Assembly (NCBI GenBank): GCA_946480015.1
Contig: CAMLIL010000005.1
Span: forward strand, 1 to 64,000
Origin: an uncultured Oxalobacteraceae bacterium
GTDB taxonomy: Bacteria; Pseudomonadota; Gammaproteobacteria; Burkholderiales; Burkholderiaceae
Length of the DNA: 64,000 nucleotides
Reading direction: 5' to 3'
How positions within the stretch are numbered: the stretch's first letter is position 1; each line of letters opens with the position of its first letter. Both the position numbers and the translations under genes were made by a program. The notes below the pieces were generated by a model. The model saw nothing but the letters and a program-made list of their open reading frames with translations, searched no databases and had not been told where the DNA came from. Below, piece by piece: positions 47,401 through 56,110 of this stretch.

Positions 47401-47485
47401 CTTCAAGCGGTGGCTCACGGACTCGGTGTTTGATGCAACGTATAGAAAGCCCCCGGCAAGCGGTGGGGCGCAGGCTTCAATTTGA
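44441..47485 (+). CDS. hsdR: Type I restriction endonuclease subunit HsdR
   Basis: A 1014-residue motor nuclease. The PD-(D/E)xK nuclease region is near residues 155-185 (SLDMVIFLNGLPLITFELKNSLTKQT). Walker A is HSAGSGKSNT near 321, the DEAH-type Walker B LIDEAHSS near 428, and motif III FAFTATPKNKTLELFG near 485. HsdR translocates DNA and cuts unmodified sites. ATG at 44441 is preferred over an upstream ATG because GGAAGAGGAAAC precedes it. It overlaps hsdS by 23 bases, and its stop lies 153 bases before the preferred tnsA start, so the defence cargo directly abuts the transposition module. Confidence 0.95.
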   Translation: MATTDTTEKGLESLIVRHLTGQSPAQAVPADTAQDGAGHYAVGSYVQGGPVDYNRDLALDVPKLLAFLQDTQPKTFAALGLADEGTKRTQFLHRLQGEIAKRGVVDVLRKGVSHGPAHVDLYKVLPTPTDPASAENFERNVFSITRQLRYSNDETQRSLDMVIFLNGLPLITFELKNSLTKQTVQDAVVQYQTTRPPHELLFQLGRCMVHFAVDDAEVRFCTHLTGKSSWFLPFNKGHNDGAGNPPNPHGLKTDYLWKQVLAKESLANIIENFAQIVEEEDEKGKKKRKQVFPRYHQLRSVRALLQAARSEGVGRRYLIQHSAGSGKSNTIAWLAHQLVELKAPADPLKPLFDTVVVITDRRALDTAIARTIKGFDHVSSIFGHSDSADELRGYLSQGKKIIVTTVQKFPWVLDELGGMATKRFALLIDEAHSSQGGKTTAKMHLALSGSDGDEEDDEESVEDKVNHLIESRKMLGNASYFAFTATPKNKTLELFGERYEEGDKVHFRTRPALTYTTKQAIAEGFILDVIKNYTPVASYYRVAKTVEDDPDFDKKKALKKIRTYVESHEKAIRKKAEIMVDHFTVQVAGKRKIGGQARAMIVCSGIARAVDYYFAVSDYLKEIKSPFKAIVAYSGEHEVNGQKRTEADLNDFPSKDIPAKLKQDPYRFLIVANKYVTGFDEPLLHTMYVDKPLAGVLAVQTLSRLNRAHPQKHDTFVMDFADNEEAVKAAFQDYYRATVQLGETDPNKLHDLKADLDGHQVYAWAQVEQLVALFVNGAERDTLDPILDACVAVYTEQLNEEQQVEFKGKAKGFVRSYGFLGAILPYGHPAWEKLSIFLNFLIPKLPAPKEEDLSKGVLEAIDMDSYRPEVNASLAMAMDEADGTLEPAPMGAGGGLPEPEVDKLSNIIKTFNDLFGNIEWKDADKIRKVIAEEIPAKVAQDTAYQNAQKNSSKQNAKLEHDKALGRVVLALLTDHTELFKQFSDNPSFKRWLTDSVFDATYRKPPASGGAQASI

Positions 47486-47638
47486 ACACCGTGGTACCGA
47501 AGCTTGGTTCGTTCGCGCGGCCAGTCGAGTCCGCGCTTCTTTTCTCAGTCCACTTGATTGCACCGTATCGCGGTATAGACTGATCGAAGAGTATGGGCTG
47601 TGCGCCCTGCCAATGCTGTAATCGCTTTGGTAAGAACG

Positions 47639-48520
47639 ATGAGACGCGTGCCAATTACTGATGACGACGTCGCTAGATGGAAGGCGCAAGGACTCGGCCT
47701 TGGTGAAGGCGCACACTACAAACCCTGGATCGATGTTCGATGTTTTTCGTCGAGAGGGCGGATGAGTCGTCGCCTTGGTGTGACGACAGGCAGGGTGCAT
47801 CACCTCTTTTCCGATAACGAAAGTTGCTTCTTCCTGATGGCGGATTACGCAGCCGACGTCGTGGATATTCGTGAGCAGTTTCCATTGTTTCCTGAGTCGG
47901 CAACCCAGCACGTTGCATCATCGTTGGGAGTCCGTCATCCAAGCTATCCTCGAAGCCGAACGCCGATCGTCATGACGACGGATTTTCTGCTTACGAAAAT
48001 TGATAAGTCCGGCAAGCGATCCTTGGTAGCCTTTAGCATCAAAAGCGCGGACGACCTGCGTGGCCGAAGCCGGAAATCTGTGTTGACAAAACTGGAGATC
48101 GAGCGACGGTATTGGCTTATGCGCGGTGTTCCATGGTACCTGTTCACAAGCGCCGAATTCGACAAGACCGTCATCGACAACCTGGAGTGGCTCAGTTACT
48201 TCATGGTGGAGCATGATGTCGACCGTGATGCTTTTGAAGCGCAGCTGCCCCGGTTTCTTGCGGCATTCAACACGCCATCCTTTGAAGGGCTCATGCTTGC
48301 AGACCGCCTGCGAGAGTGCGCGGCAGCGTTCGGTGCCGCTGTTTCCCCTGAACTGGCAACGGACATGTTCCGCTATTGCGCCTGGCACAAATTGATCAAC
48401 CTGGATCTGCGTGTGCCGATCGGCTTGCGCTGTACTTCGGTAGTCCTACCCACCGCATCCGACCCGCGATTCACTTCAGCTCAAGAAGGTGGCCACAATG
48501 GATCTATTGTGCCCTGCTGA
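47639..48520 (+). CDS. tnsA: Tn7-type transposition endonuclease TnsA
   Basis: A 293-residue endonuclease that nicks the 5' ends of the transposon so that it moves by cut-and-paste. It shares clear blocks with Tn7 TnsA: GRVHHLFSD (Tn7 GRVHHLLSD), DIREQFPLFP (Tn7 DIREQFPLLP) and KLEIERRYW (Tn7 KLELERRYW). The catalytic triad is E61, D115 and K135. ATG at 47639 is preferred; a GTG 13 codons upstream is possible. Its 3' end overlaps tnsB. The presence of TnsA separates this element from the Tn5053 type, which lacks it. Confidence 0.95.
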   Translation: MRRVPITDDDVARWKAQGLGLGEGAHYKPWIDVRCFSSRGRMSRRLGVTTGRVHHLFSDNESCFFLMADYAADVVDIREQFPLFPESATQHVASSLGVRHPSYPRSRTPIVMTTDFLLTKIDKSGKRSLVAFSIKSADDLRGRSRKSVLTKLEIERRYWLMRGVPWYLFTSAEFDKTVIDNLEWLSYFMVEHDVDRDAFEAQLPRFLAAFNTPSFEGLMLADRLRECAAAFGAAVSPELATDMFRYCAWHKLINLDLRVPIGLRCTSVVLPTASDPRFTSAQEGGHNGSIVPC

Positions 48521-50657
48521 GGTATTCGAGCCGGTGCCAGGCGTTGTGGACACAGGCTTTGCATGCGCGCAGCGTGTTCTGTGGGTCGTGCCCGATGAAG
48601 ACGTGCTCGTCACCATCGGCATACAAAACCCGTTGAAGAAGCCGGATGTGCATAGCCTGCGGACGGTGATGGGGCTCCTGAACGATGGCATGCTGCAGCG
48701 GGTCGAAGTGAAGCTGAGGCCTTACCTGTTCCAGCCCGAGGAAGCGATCTTGCGACGAAGCCTGGACGTCAGGGATCGAGCCTGGGCGATCATTGAACCT
48801 CTGGTACATGAAGACTGCATTCCTGAAATTTATCTCCCGCGTACCCGTGGCCGTCTGATCCTGGCGCGCGCTGCGGAATTGGGACTCGACCCCAAGCAGG
48901 TGTATCGGCCCTTGTATCGGTATTTGGCGTACGGGAGCTGTGTCGACGCGCTTATCGCGTGCTATGACTTGTGTGGCCCGTCTGGTCAGCGGCAGGAAGC
49001 GGGATCGAATAAGCGCGGTCGGCGGCCGGACCGGGTCAAACTGCAGAACGATCAATCTGTGCTCGGGCCGGCGAGAGTCGATGTCCAGACGAAAATCGTC
49101 CAGGGCATTCATGCGTTCCTAAAGCCTGGTGTGACGATCAAGAAGGCTTGGGAAGACACCAAGCGGACATACTTTAAAACTGCTGAGATTGAACACGGGA
49201 ATCTGCTGATCCCGGTGCCACCTGAAGCGCACGAAGCACCGTCGCTGCACCAGTTCAAACAGGTCGTAAAGGAGATGAACCACGATTTTTCGCTTACCAA
49301 GCGCAACATCAGCACGACCACCTGGAACCTTAAGCATCGTGGAGTGTTGGGATCTTCCAGGAATCGGGTATTCGGGCCCGGGGCACGGTTCGAGATCGAC
49401 GCAACTATCGTCGACGTCTACCTGGTATCGGTGTTCAACCGCGCTTGGCTGATCGGGCGGCCCGTCCTGTATGTCGTGGTCGACGTCTTCTCCCGGATGG
49501 TGGTGGGCTTTTATCTCGGGCTCGAGGGCCCGAGTTGGGAGGGCGCCCGGTTGGCATTGTTCAATGCGTTCTCGGACAAGATCGATTTCTGCCGGCAGCT
49601 GGGCATCAACATCAGCCCGGATCTCTGGCCATGTCATCACCTGCCTCACAAGCTACTGTGCGATAACGGAGAGCTGAAATCCAAGGCGTCGGATGCGTTG
49701 CCGAAAGAGTTCGGTATCACCATCCAGAACGCCGCGGTTCGCAGGCCTGACTGGAAGCCCAATGTGGAACAGCAGTTCAACCTCATCAATAACCACACCA
49801 TCCATTTCGAGCCGGGGGCATTGAACCGCAGGCTGGACGAGATGAAACGACGCCACTGTTCGCTCGACGCTTCGCTGACAATCCCTGAGTTGAGCCGGAT
49901 CCTGGCAAACAAGCTGATCAAGTACAACTTGTCTGCTTACCGTGCGGACGTACTACCCGATGAAATGCTGAGCGAGAATCTCATGGATGCGACCCCGCTA
50001 ACGGTTTGGAACTGGGGTATGGAGCACCTGACGGGAGGAGCGAAGGTGCTCGAAAAACAGAGGGTATGGACGAAGCTGTTACCTGCCGCAACCGCATCGG
50101 TACGGCGTGACGGCATCTATTTTCATGGGCGCCGTTACGCGTGCGAGCGAGCTGTCCGCGAAGAGTGGTTTGCACGGGCAAGAACGAACGGCAAGGTCGA
50201 ACCGATCGAGATTCGTCATCTGCCGTATGCGCCCGCGTGCATCTGGATTCTCAACGCCACGTCACGCGAGTGGGAGCCCTGCGAACTGTTGGACAACAAC
50301 GAAAAATATAGGTTGGCCCGTCTGGAAGAGATGCTTGATCGCGCCAAGCTGCTTGGTTTGGAAGCGGACCGCAAGGCCTCGGAGCTGCGGCAGCTTTGTG
50401 CCACGCGGGATACCGAGTGCGAAGCCATCACGGCGGCCGCAAAGAAGGCCGCAGCGCAAGCCAAGCGGGGACTGAGCAAGACCGAGAAGAAGGCGAATGT
50501 GCAGGCGAACCGGGCCTTCGAGAAAACTGCCGAGCGAGTCGAACACGCGCGCGATGCGGCGCAGTCGTATTGCGATCCGCCGGCGCAGGACAACGTGGTG
50601 AAGTTGCGGCCCGATATGCGAAAACAAAACCCGCTCGACGACATCTGGGGTCTGTAA
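48498..50657 (+). CDS. tnsB: Tn7-type DDE transposase TnsB
   Basis: A 719-residue transposase that binds the repeated end sites and joins the 3' ends to target DNA. The DDE triad is D301 (RFEIDATIVD), D389 (KLLCDNGE) and E424 (WKPNVEQQF). The spacing of 88 and 35 residues matches my recollection of Tn7 TnsB. N-terminal helical DNA-binding regions precede the catalytic core. The C-terminal 100 residues are an alanine- and lysine-rich coiled coil (KKAAAQAKRGLSKTEKKANVQ), which would hold the TnsC contact. ATG at 48498 is preferred over a GTG three codons earlier. Confidence 0.96.
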   Translation: MDLLCPAEVFEPVPGVVDTGFACAQRVLWVVPDEDVLVTIGIQNPLKKPDVHSLRTVMGLLNDGMLQRVEVKLRPYLFQPEEAILRRSLDVRDRAWAIIEPLVHEDCIPEIYLPRTRGRLILARAAELGLDPKQVYRPLYRYLAYGSCVDALIACYDLCGPSGQRQEAGSNKRGRRPDRVKLQNDQSVLGPARVDVQTKIVQGIHAFLKPGVTIKKAWEDTKRTYFKTAEIEHGNLLIPVPPEAHEAPSLHQFKQVVKEMNHDFSLTKRNISTTTWNLKHRGVLGSSRNRVFGPGARFEIDATIVDVYLVSVFNRAWLIGRPVLYVVVDVFSRMVVGFYLGLEGPSWEGARLALFNAFSDKIDFCRQLGINISPDLWPCHHLPHKLLCDNGELKSKASDALPKEFGITIQNAAVRRPDWKPNVEQQFNLINNHTIHFEPGALNRRLDEMKRRHCSLDASLTIPELSRILANKLIKYNLSAYRADVLPDEMLSENLMDATPLTVWNWGMEHLTGGAKVLEKQRVWTKLLPAATASVRRDGIYFHGRRYACERAVREEWFARARTNGKVEPIEIRHLPYAPACIWILNATSREWEPCELLDNNEKYRLARLEEMLDRAKLLGLEADRKASELRQLCATRDTECEAITAAAKKAAAQAKRGLSKTEKKANVQANRAFEKTAERVEHARDAAQSYCDPPAQDNVVKLRPDMRKQNPLDDIWGL

Positions 50658-50697
50658 CTGACCGGCTCCGGGAGCGGTGGTCATGATGGAGCAGCCG

Positions 50698-52206
50698 ATG
50701 AGTACCGACCATTCTTCGCTCACATATGTCGAGCAGAATATCGCGGAGTATCGCGACAACCCGCTGATCGAAGCCCTGCCCCCTATCCTCACGGAAAAGG
50801 AAGCCGCGAGGGCGATGATTCTTCGTCCGCAGATCCAACCTGAAGAGCGCGCGATGTCGACCGAGGAGCGCTGGCACCTGCTTGCACGGCTCAAGTATGT
50901 CGTGATCCCTCGCCTGATTTTCTATGACGTGGAACGCACTATCTCGCGGCTGCTCCGGGCGGGCTACGTCGTCCGAAATCCGATCGAGGCGGCAACGTGG
51001 CGCAGTATCTATACCGCCCAAGATCGAGAGCAGTGGCGAAACCTCGACTGGCAACTGATCCCGTGCGAATCGCAACTGCTCATCGTCGGACTGAGCGGGT
51101 CTGGAAAGACAACCTGCGCCGATGCGATTTTGCGAACCTACCCCCAACAGGTTGTCCATCACGCTTCCTGGCGAGGGCGCCATCTCCCGATCACGCAACT
51201 CGTATGGCTGAAAGTGACCTGCCCTAAAAACGGCTCGATCTCGAGTTTCTGCCGTGAGTTCGCGCGACAGGTCGACACAGCTCTCGGCACCGGCGGCAAA
51301 TACGAAAAACTGTTTTCAAGGACTGGAATGCGTGAGGACATGCTGGAAGGCGCCATGCGCCAGATCGCTGCGACCCACTTCCTCGGCATTCTGATTATCG
51401 ACGAGATTCAGCGGCTCAGTTTGCAGAAGACGCACGGCACGGCGCCGCTGCTGCATTTCTTCCAGGATCTGCGCACGGTCCTCCGGGTGCCGGTGGTCGA
51501 AATTGGTACCAGCAAGGCCGCCAACCTGTTCACCAATGAGATGAAGGATGGCCGTCGGGCTTCGGAAAGCGGCCTGATCCAGTTCGAACGACCGCCAAAG
51601 CGTGTGAAGGAGTGGGACGATTTCGTTCGGCGCATCTGGACATATCAGTGGGTCCGGCAACCACGAGATCCGGATGACGAGATGCTGGATACGGTTTTCG
51701 ATCTCAGTCAGAGCATCCCCGATTTCGTCGTGTTGCTCTTCAAGCTTGCACAGCAGCGGGCCATGCTCGATGGTACCGAAACGCTGACACCGAAGCTCCT
51801 GCGGCAGACGTATGACGACGGGTTGGCATTGCTTCATCCTGCGATCAATGCGCTGCGCACGAATACAACAAGGTCGCTGTCGCAATACGAGGATTTGCTG
51901 CCAGTCGACGAAGCCTTGGCGAAATTGCTCGAGTTTCCAAAACAGGTTACGGTCGTGCACGATTATCTCGACCAATTGTTTCCGGTAACAGGTTCTGCCG
52001 TGCCGGCAGAGGGGACTGGGCAAAGCGTATCACCACAGTCGGGTGACGGTAGCACCGAACCCGTCGATTCCTGTGCGGTCGATCCAGCACTACCGCCTGG
52101 GTACGTGGACATGCGGACCGCGGCTGATGCGGATGATCCGCACCAGTACCTAGTCGAGAAGGGAGTGATCAGTCATGAAGGCGTCGGCCTGGGCGGTCGT
52201 CGATGA
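50698..52206 (+). CDS. tnsC: Tn7-type AAA+ regulator TnsC
   Basis: A 502-residue AAA+ ATPase that links target selection by TniQ proteins to the TnsAB transposase and provides target immunity. Walker A is GLSGSGKT at residues 131-138, and Walker B is ILIIDEIQRLS near 240. The DKRAPPKRVKEWDDF-like region near 300 matches the TnsC family. Its length is close to Tn7 TnsC (555). I chose ATG at 50698 because GGAG sits eight bases upstream; ATG at 50683 and a GTG at 50677 are possible. It overlaps the next gene by 32 bases. Confidence 0.94.
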   Translation: MSTDHSSLTYVEQNIAEYRDNPLIEALPPILTEKEAARAMILRPQIQPEERAMSTEERWHLLARLKYVVIPRLIFYDVERTISRLLRAGYVVRNPIEAATWRSIYTAQDREQWRNLDWQLIPCESQLLIVGLSGSGKTTCADAILRTYPQQVVHHASWRGRHLPITQLVWLKVTCPKNGSISSFCREFARQVDTALGTGGKYEKLFSRTGMREDMLEGAMRQIAATHFLGILIIDEIQRLSLQKTHGTAPLLHFFQDLRTVLRVPVVEIGTSKAANLFTNEMKDGRRASESGLIQFERPPKRVKEWDDFVRRIWTYQWVRQPRDPDDEMLDTVFDLSQSIPDFVVLLFKLAQQRAMLDGTETLTPKLLRQTYDDGLALLHPAINALRTNTTRSLSQYEDLLPVDEALAKLLEFPKQVTVVHDYLDQLFPVTGSAVPAEGTGQSVSPQSGDGSTEPVDSCAVDPALPPGYVDMRTAADADDPHQYLVEKGVISHEGVGLGGRR

Positions 52207-53977
52207 ATGGGCGGCGAAACCATCCGCAGTCCTGGAAGCGAAGCCGGCAGGAAAAGCTGGCGATGTCATCGTGCCCGAAGAGACAATATTTGGCATTGTG
52301 TCCCGCTACCACGCATTGACGGGGCATCCGACCTCCGGGGACACGCTGATCGAATTGCTGAACCGGCGATGCGTTACCTTGGGCACGGCGTTTCCCAGTG
52401 GCCTGAACCGGATCTCGAAGGATCTCCGGTTGCCGGTGAACACGATCGAGGAACTGATCGAAGGACACACGATCCTTCCGTGCTTCAGGCCATTTATGCA
52501 CCACGCCCATTACACACGGATTGCCGATTCAGTGGCGACGGGCACGGCGAGCTGTACGAAAATCACCTTAGGACTGTTGGCGAGCCGCGTGGGAGCGGAA
52601 GATGTGCTGCGATTTTGTCCCGTCTGTGCTGGAGCCGACTGCGAGACGATTGGCGTAGCGACGTGGTATCGCGCGCACCAGTTCCCAGGTGTTCTCGTAT
52701 GCCCTTATCACGGGGTTCCTCTCGTCGCATCCGATTGCCTCGCGCAGCGCCTGAAACGCACGCAGTTATTTCTTCCAGCTACGGCCGCGAAGTGGAACAG
52801 TCAGAAGAGCGTTTCGAACGTCGACGATCGGGCACTTGAAAAATTAGTGATCGTCTCGCGGCTCATTGCTCAGTTATTTTTGCTGCGGGATGTGCCAGTC
52901 GATCCGCTGACCTGGCGGAACCATTACCTCGCCCATTTGGTGGACCGGGACCTGGCTAAGGCCAGCATGAGGGTTCGTCAACGAGCATTGCAAAGCGCAC
53001 TCCTCGATTTTTGGGGGAGCGTGAGGAACCTGCCCCCGTTTGATGGCATATTCGCGCGCTGCGCTGGGGACGATTCGTGGTTGACAAGTCTTTACCGCCG
53101 GCCTCGTGCCGCGCACCACCCGCTGCTGCATGTTCTGCTGATCGGGTTTCTGGCCGAGAGCGTCGAATCCTTTCTCTGGACTGACATCCCTTCCCCGGCG
53201 GTTACTTCCGTGCCTGACGAACAGGCATCTACAGCTACGGAATGCAAGATCGCCGAGCTGGCAGCCGAGGGCCGATCGATGCGTCAGGTGGCGAAAGAGC
53301 TTGGTCTGTCTGTCAACGCGGTCTTAGTCAAAGCGGAAAAAATCGGCATCGGCTTTACGCGCAGGTCCAAGAAGCTCGATGTCGCGGTACGTTCGCGAGT
53401 GCGGCGTGCCTTGGCGGCGGGCGATGCCATCGCGGATATTGTGAACACGACCGGACTGTCAGCATCGACTGTAAATCGTATTCTGGGAGCGGATCTCGGC
53501 CTGCAAACTCGGCGTATCACCACCATGCGGGAGCAGCGGCAGACGCAGGCCCGTGACAAGCTGAGAGCCGCTTTGGTCGCGTCACCATCAGCCGGATTCA
53601 AGGCGCTCCAGACTGCGCTGGGGGCCGACTTCATTTGGCTGTACCGGCACGATCGCGCATGGCTCCAGGCTCAGCTTCCCACCACACTTCGGATTGTGGA
53701 GCGGACCTCGTCAGTTGACTGGTGTGCCCGCGACAGGACGATGGCAGAACGCGTGGAGTTGGCGGCTGCAGCGATACTGGATCCGTCGAGACGCCCGCTG
53801 CGTGTGACCCTCAATGAGATCGGGCGATACACTGGCAACGCATCGTGGCTCGACAAGCACCTTGCGCGGCTACCCCGAACAGCAGAACTGCTGTCTCAAG
53901 TCCTTGAACCAGCTGCCGTGTTTCGGGCGCGCCAGCTTGCGTGGCGTGAGAAACATACTCAGGACGCGCTAGGTTAG
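52175..53977 (+). CDS. tniQ: TnsD/TniQ-family target-selection protein (first copy)
   Basis: A 600-residue TnsD-sized TniQ protein. The N-terminal TniQ domain includes ETIFGIVSRYHALTGH and a zinc-binding cluster, CPVCAGADCETIGVATWYRAHQFPGVLVCPYHGVPL, near residue 147. The C-terminal half has helix-turn-helix segments (MRQVAKELGLSVNAVLVKAEKIGIG, about residue 370) that would read target DNA. It is co-transcribed with tnsABC, overlapping tnsC by 32 bases. In Tn7, TnsD recognises the 3' end of glmS, and the present insertion fits that pathway, but whether this copy or the second one did it cannot be told from sequence. Confidence 0.92.
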   Translation: MKASAWAVVDEWAAKPSAVLEAKPAGKAGDVIVPEETIFGIVSRYHALTGHPTSGDTLIELLNRRCVTLGTAFPSGLNRISKDLRLPVNTIEELIEGHTILPCFRPFMHHAHYTRIADSVATGTASCTKITLGLLASRVGAEDVLRFCPVCAGADCETIGVATWYRAHQFPGVLVCPYHGVPLVASDCLAQRLKRTQLFLPATAAKWNSQKSVSNVDDRALEKLVIVSRLIAQLFLLRDVPVDPLTWRNHYLAHLVDRDLAKASMRVRQRALQSALLDFWGSVRNLPPFDGIFARCAGDDSWLTSLYRRPRAAHHPLLHVLLIGFLAESVESFLWTDIPSPAVTSVPDEQASTATECKIAELAAEGRSMRQVAKELGLSVNAVLVKAEKIGIGFTRRSKKLDVAVRSRVRRALAAGDAIADIVNTTGLSASTVNRILGADLGLQTRRITTMREQRQTQARDKLRAALVASPSAGFKALQTALGADFIWLYRHDRAWLQAQLPTTLRIVERTSSVDWCARDRTMAERVELAAAAILDPSRRPLRVTLNEIGRYTGNASWLDKHLARLPRTAELLSQVLEPAAVFRARQLAWREKHTQDALG

Positions 53978-54048
53978 CGGCTACACCGAAAGGTTGAGGG
54001 GAACTGCTACGCATCTCAATCCTTTTGAGCCTAGTCAGACTCGGCAAT

Positions 54049-55839
54049 TTAGGTCTGACCTTTCGTGTAGTACTGTCGGCCAGCAGGAGGAAATTCCCGT
54101 TCCGGGCAAGGGCCTGCCCAGTCGCGTTGGATGCCGCGTTCCGCAAGCAGCCGCATTATGGTTTCTGCGTCGTAAGAAACCGATAAATCAACATCCTGAA
54201 AAAGATGCATCAGTACGAGGGAGCGATGGTATTCCACGCCTGACCGGGCTCTTACCACGCTGATCGGAGCATGCTTGTGCGCCAGCTTGGCCCATAAAAT
54301 CCGTCGGGCATAAAAGTGCCAGTTGGATTCCGCACACTCTTCCAGCGCTCGCAGGGTTTCCGGAAAGGCGTGCCGATCGAGGGCTGCAGGATTCCAGCCG
54401 GTGTCTTTGGCGAGACGGTTGATCGTAACTTTTTCTGGCTTCCTGACAGATGCATACAGGGCGGCGGCCGTCGCCATAACCGAGCGCGCCCGCTCGCCAT
54501 CTTTCTCACTCTTGCGCGGAACTTTGGTCGGGCCTACCGACCTCGGTTTCAGTTGCTGAAGCTTTCGTCTTAACTGGGTAATCGCTTCCAGATCGAGAGA
54601 CACAAGTCGCTTCATCAATCCATAATGCGATTTCCACAGATCTTCTATGGAACAATCAGGAATATCGCGAGCGCGATCAGCAAGCTCGCGCAAAAGGCCC
54701 GCGATACGCTGTTTTACGCTCGGCTTGCTAGTACTCCCGGTGCCGATGCCGACGACCCGTCGTTTCATGGCGGGCCGTTCAATGCCAGCCGTTCGCTCAT
54801 TTCCGCTGGTTGAACCGATGGTAGCCAGGAACTGGGGGGCCTCGCGAAACAGAAAATGCGCAAACAGCAGATGGCGGCCGAGTGGTGGTTCTGTGACGCA
54901 GGAATCGTTCAGCATCTTCAACCATTCGCTTAGCCGGTCGCCACGATAGGCCGCATCCGTCCTTCTGAGAAATGCTTTTCCATAGAATTTTTCCATCTCC
55001 GTTTTCACGCGAACATGGCTCACTCTGTCGTTGCCCCAACTGTAGCCGATTGCGCGCGCGCGCTCACGATAACTCTCTACCAGCACACGTGATGACACCG
55101 TTGAGTGTGGGGCTGACTGCAAAAGCGTCGCAGCGAACTGGGCGTAGGATAGCGCGACGGGGTCTGCTTCTTGTGCGGGCGATATGCTGTCGAAAACATA
55201 TTTCTTGCAGGTGCATCGCCGCCACGGTACGAGGGCAAGATTGTAGTGCCGGCCGAATGAACACTCGCAGTGAGGGCATTTGTAAAGCAAGAGAGAACCA
55301 TGCTTGCTGCACACTTCTACGCCGGGAATTTGATGTGATCGGTGAATGTAGCGAACACCATAGACATCCAGATCGTCACGCAGGCATTCCAGGCAAAGTC
55401 GGATCGTCTCGGTTGAAAACCTCTTTGGCGTATTCGTGGCTTTGTTCGCTGCCCCTTTTCCCGGACTGGCAGGGAACGACAGTCCGTTGAAAATTGCAAG
55501 TAACGGGTACAGCGTATGCGAGTGCAAGATCTCCAGCGTGCAAGCTTCCACATCTTCACCTATTCGCGGTGCCAGCATCTCTATGTGCGGGGGGATCCAG
55601 GCAGACAAGTTGAACGGGGCGCAGTTGAATAATTCCTGGAAAGTCGCGGTGGGCGTCCCGTTACAGCTCAGTATATGAAACCGCCCAATAACGGAAATGA
55701 TGGATTCATCTGGCAAGGGCGGGGCAACGAGGTAATGCTCAGGCCTAGGTGCTGAAAGGGGTATAGGCGTGTTACCCTGCAGCACCTGCCGGCCGTGACT
55801 TGGTTGAACCAGAGGCTCTGATGATATTCTCGTTGCCAT
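54049..55839 (-). CDS. tniQ: TnsD/TniQ-family target-selection protein (second copy, convergent)
   Basis: A 596-residue TniQ protein on the opposite strand, ending 71 bases from the end of the first copy. The TniQ domain includes PPLPDESIISVIGRFHILS near residue 45 and zinc-binding pairs CLECLRDD and CSKHG, then CPHC and RCTCKK near 195-225. The C-terminal half is helical and basic. It has little visible identity with the first copy beyond the motifs, so it is an old paralogue or was acquired separately, and not a recent duplicate. Two TnsD-sized proteins suggest two target pathways, one at glmS and one elsewhere. Confidence 0.9.
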   Translation of the reverse strand: MATRISSEPLVQPSHGRQVLQGNTPIPLSAPRPEHYLVAPPLPDESIISVIGRFHILSCNGTPTATFQELFNCAPFNLSAWIPPHIEMLAPRIGEDVEACTLEILHSHTLYPLLAIFNGLSFPASPGKGAANKATNTPKRFSTETIRLCLECLRDDLDVYGVRYIHRSHQIPGVEVCSKHGSLLLYKCPHCECSFGRHYNLALVPWRRCTCKKYVFDSISPAQEADPVALSYAQFAATLLQSAPHSTVSSRVLVESYRERARAIGYSWGNDRVSHVRVKTEMEKFYGKAFLRRTDAAYRGDRLSEWLKMLNDSCVTEPPLGRHLLFAHFLFREAPQFLATIGSTSGNERTAGIERPAMKRRVVGIGTGSTSKPSVKQRIAGLLRELADRARDIPDCSIEDLWKSHYGLMKRLVSLDLEAITQLRRKLQQLKPRSVGPTKVPRKSEKDGERARSVMATAAALYASVRKPEKVTINRLAKDTGWNPAALDRHAFPETLRALEECAESNWHFYARRILWAKLAHKHAPISVVRARSGVEYHRSLVLMHLFQDVDLSVSYDAETIMRLLAERGIQRDWAGPCPEREFPPAGRQYYTKGQT

Positions 55840-56110
55840 GACAGTAACGCTGCCCTATCGGATGAGCCTTAGGTTTGCCGCGCCGATTCTTACTTTAGGC
55901 CGCGCAGTAGTTGGGGGCAAGGGTGTGATCGACTGGCTGCAACTGGAATCGGCCACTGACGGCTGGCGACTACCGTTTCAAGCGTCTGCATGCCGTGGTT
56001 TGAATCCTAGATATCTCTGAGTCATAATTATGAGCAGATGGAAATGCTCAAGAAGTCGGGTAGGGCACCGCCCCTTGCGCTGGTAATGGGGGGCATTGTA
56101 TTGTGGGAAT

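Noticed and set aside
47388..47621. Open frame across the hsdR-tnsA junction
   Set aside because: It begins inside hsdR in another frame and has no ribosome-binding site or motif.
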